Below the pieces are notes generated by a model, which worked only from the letters and a program-made list of their open reading frames with translations, had not been told where the DNA came from and ran no database searches. Below, piece by piece: positions 10,613-19,500 of a stretch of DNA of 23,782 nucleotides (positions are counted from its first letter, which is position 1; the number at the start of each line of letters is the position of its first letter). The position numbers were made by a program, and so were the translations under genes. This DNA is from Lingula anatina (Eukaryota; Brachiopoda; Lingulata; Lingulida; Lingulidae): the NCBI RefSeq assembly GCF_001039355.2, contig NW_019773767.1, positions 27,527 through 51,308 of the forward strand. The letters run 5' to 3'.

Positions 10613-11328
10613 TCTGAACATGGCCTATGTGAAGAAAAATAGCACTTTAGTCTGCTTAACATAACTTGGGACCCATTGGTAGTATACATTATTATAGTCT
10701 ATAATGGATCCAAAACATAATTAAATTATATTGATGCAATTAAATTCTGAATAATTGCCACATAGTGATGAGATTTGCTCTAATTAAAGCAGGTTTTTAT
10801 GAGAGAGTAATTAACAGTGTTGGTTATAATGAGTAGTTTAAGTTATTTATAACGAGTAGTTAGTCGCTCATAGAAAATAAAATTTGTGCTAAATGAAACT
10901 ACACTTAACATTTAAATTATAGGCAGTAGGCAGCATGGATGGATAATTAAGTCATATGTGACAAGGTCTCATTACTCCAATGTGTTGGTCATTACAAGAT
11001 GCATAATTAGTGACTTTATGGTCAGTTGACAGCTGTCTTTTCTAATGGGAATCATCCAAGAAAGCACTAAGTTTTGCTACTCGGCATAAATCAAGGGAGG
11101 TTTCATAATTAGGAGGAGAGAGGGTCAGAAATAATGGCAGACTAGCGATTGCAGTGCAGCACCCACAACAAATAAAAGCTGAAAGAATTTATCTGTAGAT
11201 ATTTTTTGGTTGTTTCTCTTAAGCACTGTTGTTTTTTTTATGCAAAAGTAAATTTACTATATATGTTTTACATGTCACTTTTCTATTGCTTTCTTTTTTT
11301 TCGCTGAAAGATTAATCCCTCCACACAG
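10613..11328. other. Intergenic sequence, nothing assigned
   Basis: AT-rich with frequent stops in all frames. No repeat, RNA gene or regulatory site was recognised. Confidence 0.4.
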
Positions 11329-11445
11329 GTTTTCCAAATTTTCCTCTTCTCGTATGACATCATGTTGTGCCAGATGACTGCCATCATGATGCGTCTTTTA
11401 GACAAAGATAGTATAATTAAAGGTCTGTTTGTCAAAATCCGTTGA
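11329..11445 (+). CDS. Coding-like stretch resembling a VWA helix-strand segment (weak, possible CACHD1 exon remnant)
   Basis: After an acceptor-like ccacacag the frame is open for 38 codons to TGA. It includes M T A I M M R L L D K D S I I. In VWA domains the helix after the metal site ends in a pattern like 'LL.DKD' followed by a hydrophobic strand, and the first confirmed CACHD1 exon downstream (16552) begins with such a strand, VGLIGVSN. That makes this an attractive upstream exon. However, no good donor joins it in the required phase 0: gtataa at 11411 and gtctgt at 11423 both leave phase 1. Treated as an unproven candidate. Confidence 0.2.
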   Translation, partial: VFQIFLFSYDIMLCQMTAIMMRLLDKDSIIKGLFVKIR

Positions 11446-13018
11446 GTAACAGCTTTGATCAGTTGGCTGTTCATAAGTGTTGATAAAATCAGTTTACGCT
11501 TCTTTTTATGCCTTCTGCATATTACTAACTACATCAGTCATGAAGACTCAAGTGACCGGGTAGGTACTTGTCATGTGGGTAAGTGGATATTTGTGTGTAT
11601 TTTAGGTGATTTAACGCTGCATATTTGGTGATAGTTCATTTGGAAGGAAAATGACTGCCACTACAACCTGGTCCCAAAATATGTTTTGTAGATGTGTCCA
11701 TATAGTTATATGCAGATGAGATGATACATACATGCCACCTGTGCCATGCAGTGACAGAACCCCAAGGGGATATACATGTAGTAGGTGTAAATTGTAGTGC
11801 CTATGTACTAGTAAGGACATCCCGATGATGAATTTGTGAAAAAGTTAAATATCCAATGTAAAAAAATGTTAACTATTTGGCCATAAATTAATATACTTAT
11901 TTGAGCTAAGAATGTGTGATTTGAACATATCCTTGTATACCAGGTAAATACATACAAACATACATGTGAAAGAAAATGTTTTTGAGTTGTGACATACATT
12001 GTCACACCCCAGTTGACATGGGGTGCTATAATAGTTTTATAGTCTACCAGTATAGTGCACTTTTTTGAAATGTGTTTTATTTATAATATACTGAAATGAC
12101 AAAATGTGTACAATATATACAGGTTGTATATAGGTACAATTGTGACAAATGTGAGTTGTTTAAACATTCAATGTAGCATGACCCTGATAATGGGGTAAAA
12201 GTTGCCCTAAATGTCACAGTGATGTCAGTGTCAACTAGTAAATGGCTCTGCGTTTCTCAGTCTCACGGGGCAGTTGACCACATGCTGAGAGGGACGTTAT
12301 GATCAAGATATGCAGTGTTGCATGGCATGGCATCATTTCTATAACACATATAGCACCTGAGGGAGGGGTTGAATATATACTTATCTTTTTAATGGGCTGA
12401 TATGTAGGAGATTTATGGAATCACATGATGATCATTTTGAATGTCTTTTTATCAAATGTGCATAATGTAAGATATATGTGGCTATTTTTTAGTTTATTGC
12501 AGTCTGATTGAAATTGGTACCTGTATTCATAAGTGTCANAATAGAGGCCACAGTTAAAGAGATTTTTGTTTCAAAATTGTTTTGCAAATTGATAAGAGAC
12601 CCAGAACGAACTGGTTTGATTTTTATAAGGGTCAGATTATAATTGGTAATATTTTAGAATACTTTAGAAATCAACACCATGGAAAATCTCCCACTGATTG
12701 GCCAGGGAATGTGGATAGGCAATTTATATTCACATTTCTTTCCTTCAAGTTTCTTTTCCTTTCTTTCTTTCTTTTTCCTCACAAACATATACTTTCTTAA
12801 TCTACTTAAATACTTACTAAATAATCTTTCTATCTATTTTTACCTGATAGAAGATCTTGGTTATTCGGGTCCCAGCAGTGCCCAATATGATCTCGAACTC
12901 AGTCCCAACCGGACTTGTTCCAGTCTGCAGTAAATCTTCTAAATTTCTTAGCCTTTCTTCACAAATATATTACATCAGCTGAAAAACAAGAATGCAACAA
13001 TCATGATTATGACAGATG
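11446..13018. other. Intergenic sequence, nothing firm
   Basis: No gene recognised. Forward open stretches at 12582-12800 and 12679-12933 contain protein-like segments (for example DLGYSGPSSAQYDLELSP after a pyrimidine-rich AG at about 12850) but have no partners or motifs. The latter may be part of a tRNA-derived SINE, since the reverse strand reads gactgagttcgagatc, loosely like a B box. An unresolved base is at 12539. Confidence 0.35.
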
Positions 13019-13023
13019 ACATA

Positions 13024-13047
13024 ATGATGATGATGATGATGATGATG
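13024..13047 (+). repeat. (ATG)8 trinucleotide microsatellite
   Basis: Eight perfect copies of ATG. A forward frame through it starts with a methionine run and is not a credible gene. Confidence 0.95.
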
Positions 13048-13118
13048 GTATTTACTCTGTCTTTTGTCCAAAAAGAAGTCAGCCTATTTTTTTCTTTATT
13101 ATTTCTTTCACTATATAG

Positions 13119-13286
13119 CAGGCCCGTAGCCAGGGGGGGTTCGGGGGGTTCGAAAGAGCCTCCCCTTTTGCTGGGAAAAGGTCCACTCTGGGTAAAATTT
13201 CATCTAGGTACATGAAGTTTTTATGGGAAAAGGTCCACTTTTTCAGAAAAAGAACCCCCCTTTTGAAATTGCTGGCTACGGGCCTG
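13119..13286. mobile_element. 168-bp non-autonomous DNA element with 16-bp TIRs and 6-bp target duplication
   Basis: The left end CAGGCCCGTAGCCAGG and the right end (reverse complement CAGGCCCGTAGCCAGC) match at 15 of 16 bases. ATATAG flanks both sides (13113-13118 and 13287-13292), which supports transposition. The interior has imperfect internal repeats (ggaaaaggtccact twice) and G-rich and C-rich subterminal runs. It has no coding capacity. Elements with 'ggcccgtagccag' ends are common in invertebrate genomes as I recall; I do not assign a superfamily. Confidence 0.85.
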
Positions 13287-13325
13287 ATATAGAATGCTAG
13301 TATACATAATGCATAACATGATAAC

Positions 13326-14110
13326 ACATATTACTTTAAATGAATCCTTTGAATGGAAAAAAAGTATCGGTCTTTCAGGTATATAATTTTGGAATCCTTA
13401 AGAAGTTTATTCAGTGTACTATTTATGGTGCTTTTACTGCAGAGAATAGAACTATAGAGTATCCTGTTTTTTAATTTGTTGCTTCCACTCATTCTCAAAA
13501 GAGTTGTTTTAATTTTTAGAATTTATGACTTCTGAAGAAAAATGTAGTATCATAGTATGTGTAAATTACATAATTTTTCCATTGAAAAGATCAAGTCATT
13601 AACATATATTACTTTTTTTCAAAATAATTCCAATACTGGGCTCATATAAAATGATGACAAGGATGACATTGTCTCTTCATCACCAAGAGTAATTGTAGTG
13701 ACTGGTGAAATGTCTTCCAGTAGTTTTTCATTAATTTTTTTTCATACTTATCTCAAGCAGACATCAACAACCTAACAAGAGCCAGTAATTTACAAAATAT
13801 ATGATAATGACTCGACCTTTTCAACGGGCAAAAATTATCAAACTTTCAGATATATAATTTCATAAACACAAAATTATATTTCTATATATCATCTGTGGTG
13901 CTTTTACTACATAGAACTGAACTCCAGAGTATCCTGCTATTTAATATGGTTGCTTCCACTCAATAGGAATATATATTCTAATTTTAAGAATTTACTAAAG
14001 AAATACGGAAATTCTTAAGAAATACAGAAACTGTAAAATTCACACTTTTCCTCAAAAGAAAAGATCAAGTAATTACCGTTTACACTTTCCGAATTTCACA
14101 ATACTAACAA
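13326..14110. repeat. Old direct duplication, two diverged units about 470 bp apart
   Basis: Unit 1 is about 13326-13640 and unit 2 about 13808-14110. They share collinear blocks in the same order: ctttca.gtatataattt, tggtgcttttact, gagtatcctg, ttgcttccactca, tttta.aattta and gaaaagatcaagt. Spacing is conserved to within a few bases. No coding frame survives in either. Confidence 0.7.
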
Positions 14111-14800
14111 ATCAAGATGGCATTATTCAGCTGGAAAATAAATCTCTGATCAAGACAAATCCAACCAATCAATAATTCCTGTTAATACAAAAGACTTAAA
14201 GGCAAGTGACCATCTATGAAGCTACTCAAGGTTTGATGGCAAGCACAGATTCCAGAATAATTGCCATAACTGTTGTTTTGGTGGTAAAATGGAATTAATT
14301 ATACGTACTTCTATGAGTTGTTTACAATGTTTTTTTTTTTTTTTTTTGTGAATTATGAATCTCATATGAAAAGTTGGTATTAATACCTTTAAGACTGGAA
14401 GGTTAATACCCTCCACCAAAGTGACACAGAGAACTTTTTTCATTAGATATTTACAGATGTTTCCTCACCCTTTTTTTTTTCATTTTGCTGACAAGGGCAT
14501 ATGACACAATCATCCAGTGTCACTTTATGATGACTGCAGTCTAATGGGCATTCAAGCTCAAGAAGTCTTATGCAAGATTTCTAGAGTTGTTTACAAAACC
14601 CTACTGTACATGCCAAAGGGCTATTGAAAACCACTCAGGTAAACACGTAATTTTAACTATCCTATACTACACTCCATGTCAAACAGAAGGGAAAAAAACA
14701 CGAGCTGACAACTCAAGACTTTATGGTGAAGTTCCTTAATAATAAAAAATAAGTTAATGAATTAGACTTTCCTTGTGAACTCTTACTAACACAAGGGTAA
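14111..14800. other. Intergenic sequence, nothing assigned
   Basis: AT-rich with a T-run near 14331-14347. The minus-strand frame at 14222-14443 crosses this homopolymer and shows no motif. Confidence 0.4.
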
Positions 14801-15740
14801 TGACTCTTTACAGTGAATAACTTCATAATATGTATTGATCATGTTCAGCATGTTTATTTTCATGGGTCTCATATCTGTATAGCGAAACCTGCTTTCATAA
14901 ACCAAAAGGTCATCTTGACCAGCCTATTAGATTGTATCAAAACAGTGCGGACATAAAGCAGTAATTTCTTTAAAGGCGAATAGTGAAGGCTTTTCTAAAA
15001 AAAAAAAACTAAGTAAGCCTATCAGATTGTGTCAAACAGAGCAGACAAATTTGATAAAGCAGTAACTGCTTTCAAGGTGAACAGTGTACTAGGAGACTTT
15101 TCCAGCAAAAAAGACAAAAAAATGAACTAATTTTCCATGGGTAAACAGTATTTTTCTCCTGCTACCCAATCTTTACTCCTCTACTAGTAATTAATTACTG
15201 ACAGTCAACCCTATAACAATCTTGGGATATTAATAAGAACTTAACCCATGCTTAAGATTTTTTTTTTAATTCTGTCGTCCCTTTGGGTTAAATGTTAAAT
15301 ACTCACATCAACTTCCTGATTTTGCGCAATCTGAAGCTGTGTCAATTAAGATGGTATGTAAATGGTTTACGTGTCCTCAGATTAGTTCAACAAGACGTGG
15401 TTTTTGTACTTGTATTGAAAATCCTATACTTAAACACTTTACAAGGTCTTGTGTAGTAAAAACAGAATGTACTAGTAAATTTTGACTCGCTTGACTGCAC
15501 TTTTTCACCTCTTAATTCTTTGACATTGGGGGCAATGACTGGCCTTTATAATATATATTGATCCAAGTTCCATATGTTTATGCCTCTTAAATGGGTCACG
15601 TACATCTGCATCGAGATTAAGACTTACTTACATAAAAAAAGTCATCCTGACCCAGCCAAATAGACTGAATCACAACAGGGCTAACATAAGACTGTACGGT
15701 AACTCCTGTGAAATTTTGAAACATTTTAAAAACAGATCTT
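14800..15740. repeat. Degenerate local repeat, full unit repeated once with a partial copy between
   Basis: A block at about 14800-15000 (caatgact..., tattgatc, catgtttat, ggtcatcttgacc, agattg, gcagtaa) recurs at about 15530-15730 in the same order. A partial copy of its distal part (cctatcagattgtgtcaaa, ataaagcagtaactgc) is at 15018-15105. Divergence is high, so the duplication is old. No reading frame is maintained. Confidence 0.55.
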
Positions 15741-15782
15741 ACTTCTGTAAGATTTACCTTTTTTTATTCACTCATCAATACA

Positions 15783-16013
15783 TACAAGCTTACTAGTGCC
15801 AAATACAAAGCCAAACGACTTTTCAAAATATATGAATCAACATTTTATGTTGATTATAAGTCACGGTCTCCAGGTAGTGTTACCTCCAAGTTAAAATCAC
15901 TGGATCTCCCTCTGCTGCAGTATCGGAAGAAGGGACTGCGGCTAACTTTTCTTTTCAAGGTGGTTTAGGAGTTGGTACCAGCCATACCTCTTGACACTTA
16001 CTTAAAGAGATAA
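15783..16013 (+). pseudogene. Non-LTR retrotransposon (LINE) reverse-transcriptase C-terminal remnant
   Basis: One frame reads as the stretch just after the reverse-transcriptase core in CR1/jockey-like LINE ORF2 proteins. It contains KSRSPGSVTSKLKSLDLPL, then LQYRKKGLRLTFLFKVV, a TAG stop (15966-15968), and ELVPAIPLDTYL in the same frame before TAA. The pattern 'SVT..L..L.W..L..RR...RL...YKVV.GLVPAIP' is typical of that family. The piece is 5'-truncated and carries the stop, so it is dead. No poly-A tail or target duplication was identified. Confidence 0.75.
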
Positions 16014-16118
16014 TAACTCTTCGTATGATCTATATTTCACAATAAAAACATTGTGAATAACTCACAGAAATATAATATATTCTGTTTTACCACAAAAACA
16101 GCAGTTATAGCTATTATT

Positions 16119-16168
16119 GGGTCATTCCATGGTATTTGTGCCCTGGGCATAAAATTTTCAAATGTACA
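16119..16168 (+). mobile_element. Isolated terminal fragment of the 17147-19085 transposon family
   Basis: Fifty bases beginning GGGTCATTCC match 17147-17196 at about 44 of 50 positions, including the exact run cctgggcataaaattttcaa. Similarity stops near an unresolved base at 16169. No matching right end was found before the CACHD1 exon at 16552, so this is a truncated or rearranged copy. Confidence 0.75.
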
Positions 16169-16551
16169 NTTTAAATTTTTGGTCAGAAATTTAACCTACT
16201 TTCGTGACCTACTTTTCTGCCTCATTGACATACAGCATAGATTACTAGCAGAAAAATCCATGCAAACATCATTTTCGGTTAAAAATAAACAATGCCTTTT
16301 GGTAATTCTCTTAGTTATACTACTTCAAACTATATGTTGGCATTTGGTTGGTTTTTGTGACAAAAAATTGACTTTGTATGCATCTTTAATTACAAAACAT
16401 TAAGCAGAAAAATCAACACAAGCTTAGAATTGGCATACCTTTCTAAAAATTTTTTTTTGGGGGGGGGGCGATTCAGCTGGATTGTATTAATCTTGTAAGT
16501 TAGATAGAAGGAACATTCACTTAATACCATGTTTACAACATTGTTTTCTAG

Positions 16552-19500
16552 GTTGGGCTGATAGGAGTATCTAATACAATCGGACATCCTCGGGATGATG
16601 AAGATCCGTGTGTGTCCAACAAACTGGTGCCTTTCACACTTGAAGTAAAATACTACTTTGAAAAGTTTATCACTGAAGCTGTTAAACAAGATGGTAAGAA
16701 TATTTATAAAATCCATTGACCGTATAAAATGTATTGAACTAGCAATGAAGGATCTTCTGGAGGAGCTATAACATAAGTAGAAAATTTTAACTTATTTTAT
16801 GTTTGTGGGCAGTCACTTGTAAACTGAGCATCCACTAATGTTATAATTTTAGCTCCAACCAACCACTCCCTGGGGCTGGAGACGGCGTTCAGAATGATCA
16901 GAAGTACACTGCAAGAGCATGAAAATCAAACTATAAAGGGTGAGTTTACTTTTGATTTTCAGCTTCATATAAACAAACACACATTTAGTGCTTTTATATA
17001 TAATAGAATCAGTGAGGTGTGTTTCTGTGTGTGTAAGCAAGTTATACACAGTCTCAGCATTTTTGTTCTCAACACCCCCATTGCATGAGGGTGGTTTTTA
17101 AATTAGAAAGAAATAATTGTATTCTAGAAGAAAGGCTTCTTGATATGGGCCAATCTGTGGTATTTGTGTCCTGGGCATAAAATTTTCAAATGCACAAAAA
17201 TCAATCAAAAGTTGCATTTTCTGAAAGAAGAGTCTTCAGGGGATAAGAATTTGTAAAAAATTTATCTGTATTTTTTGAATTCATGATTTTATAGCGCATT
17301 AAACTTGAAAAATGTGAAAATTAGCATTACGGACGGAATTTTTTATTTTTTGCATATAACACTCAAAATAAATTTTAATCAATATCTTTCAATTGAGACA
17401 TAAATTACAGCAAGTCCTTGGGGTAAACACATAAAAAATCAAGTGAAATCTTTAAAAAATAGTTAATTAATCATTAATCCAAAGTCATTTTTTCCGTCCG
17501 TAATGATTTGGGCTCTATTTTTTAAGTTTTTTTAAAGACTACTTGGCAGAAATAAATTTCCTTTCATATTCTTCTCATACTAGTCCTATGTTTACCAAAT
17601 ATCCAAAAAAAAATTTTTAAAACATATTTGAAGACAAATTAATTTCATAATTAAAAAATCATTACGGACGGAATATTAGCATTACGGACGGAAAGGCATA
17701 GCTACCTGGCTATAACATTTTTACTGAGTGGTTTCATGTGGCATACTCAAGTAATTGATTAATGAATTTTAAAACTGAAGAAGAACTGTTTCCCGAATAA
17801 AGATTTATTTTAAAAAAAAAGATTATTAAAAAATGCAGGATTTAAAGTCAAAAAGTGCTTTTTCTTACCTGGCAAGACATGTCAACATCTGTCTCACTTG
17901 TCAATTAGTGGCATTTGAATTGCGCATTAAGGATCACTTATGATCATGGCTTCTCCTGGATATTTTCAGTTACTTTGATTGCAATTTGAAGATAAAATGT
18001 GCTTTTGATCACTTACATGTCATATACAAGTTGCATATACCTGGGAGATGAGCAGTTAAGATAATTACTGACCGCAGTTAATCAAAGATTACTAGAGGCC
18101 ATGCCTTTGTTCCGGCACCATGCCACTTACCTGAAATTATCCTATATCCTCAGAAAATTTATTTAGGTCAAATTATATTCATAGATGGTGATGATATAGA
18201 AGTAACTTTTCTCTGAGCAAAGGACAAGTAAAAAAAACTATTTGCCTTTCCTTCTCAAGAAGACAGAGCATGGATTTCCAGTGACCAAATTATCAAACCT
18301 GTATCATTCCCTGTGATGGACCAATGCCAGAGATACAAATTCTATGTTGGTCTTAATGTGTCAGAATAAAAACAGTGTTTAAACTTTAGCATGAAAAAAA
18401 AGGACTTAAAAATGTAGCTTTTCTGAATTAGCATTCAACACAGAATTTTAAACAATGACAATATGAGAACACAAGGGATCTCTTATTTCTGAAAGTGTAG
18501 ACTGTAGTTGGTTTTTGTAATTTGAAATAGCTCACAAAAATATTTGAGTTGACATCAAAAATAACTTCCTATTATGTACATATTTAGTAAATAGTTAACT
18601 TTTACCATGAATAAATGATTAATTGTACTTTTTTAATGGCTTCTGTGTAAGTTTTGCACTGTGGACAAATTTTCCGTCCGTAATTTTCCGTCCGTAATCT
18701 GACATGATTTTTTAAACTTCAAAAATTTCCTAACAAAAAAAAATTTTTTAAATAACCTTTTACATTTCTAGTAACTAGAATAATGAAATTGTCATGTCAA
18801 TGCAGTTTTATCTTTAAAAAGCCACAAACAGAGCAGAGTTTTGAAGTTGAAGTTGATTAATAAAAATGCTTGTCCATTTTTTTCCGTCCGTAATGGTGAT
18901 CAATAACCAATATTTCTCAAAAACTAATAGATGTTATTTCAAGTTTTTTGGTCACAAGTTTAGGCTTGCACTAATCAATATTCCTGCCAAATTTGAACAA
19001 TGTATGTATTATAGTTCTTGTAGAATTTATTTTTAAAGTGTCAAAATTCCGTCCGTAATGCAAAACGAATACCACGGAATGCCCCATATTTATTTAAGAG
19101 ATAAAACCACTTGTATATTTCAGAAGATGCAATGATAATGTATATCAGCAGAGGTCTGCTGACATCATTAACTGATGCCAAAGATGTGATGGAGGTGATA
19201 GCAGTGGAAAATGGGAAACTAGGCAATAAGGTGGTCATTAACACATATGCCGTCATTGGTGGTAAGTCTCACATTAAAACTAGTATTGCTTACATATGTA
19301 TACACTCTAATTTTGCCATTATCTGTTAAAAGATCTAAAAAAGTCAAGATTTCTGACATGAAAAGGCAGGATATATTGTGCCTTCTGTGGTTTCCAGATG
19401 GCAAACCAGTGATGTTTGAGAAAAGCTTCTTGGAAAATGTGGCTAACCAGAATTTTGAGAAGTACGATGTCCAGAGCAGGCATCCACTGCCAGTTAGGGT

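Larger units (their letters stand above)
16552..19498 (+). other. CACHD1: CACHD1: C-terminal part of the VWA domain (exons 1-4 of the window)
   Basis: Exon 16552-16693 starts with the VWA strand VGLIGVSNT. Exon 16853-16939 gives the helix [12 protein letters not shown]. Exon 19124-19261 gives the hydrophobic strand AMIMYISRG and, further on, INTYAVIG. Exon 19398-19498 ends the domain with [16 protein letters not shown]. The DxSxS metal-binding motif is not in these exons and should be in an earlier one. Vertebrate CACHD1 has, as I recall, a degenerate motif there, so its state in this species would be informative. Confidence 0.85.

Noticed and set aside
11283-11474. Minus-strand 63-codon ORF opposite the VWA-like stretch
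   Set aside because: No recognised motif and no paired splice sites; it overlaps a better plus-strand candidate, itself weak.
11536-11560. Possible 22-nt micro-exon after a tactaac branch-like motif and before gtaggt
   Set aside because: Too short to support on sequence alone and not phase-compatible with a known neighbour.
12831-12933. Possible tRNA-derived SINE or exon (DLGYSGPSSAQYDLELSP)
   Set aside because: The B-box likeness on the reverse strand is loose, no A box or tail was found, and no splice donor or family match supports an exon.
13003-13215. Forward ORF starting with a methionine run
   Set aside because: It arises from (ATG)8 and runs into the 13119 transposon; not a gene.
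16053-16403. Forward ORF of 116 codons
   Set aside because: It crosses the 16119 transposon end and an N base, lacks an acceptor or donor in frame with CACHD1, and shows no domain.
16390-16716. Minus-strand ORF of 108 codons
   Set aside because: It is the antisense shadow of the CACHD1 exon at 16552-16693 and includes a homopolymer translation (PPPKKK).
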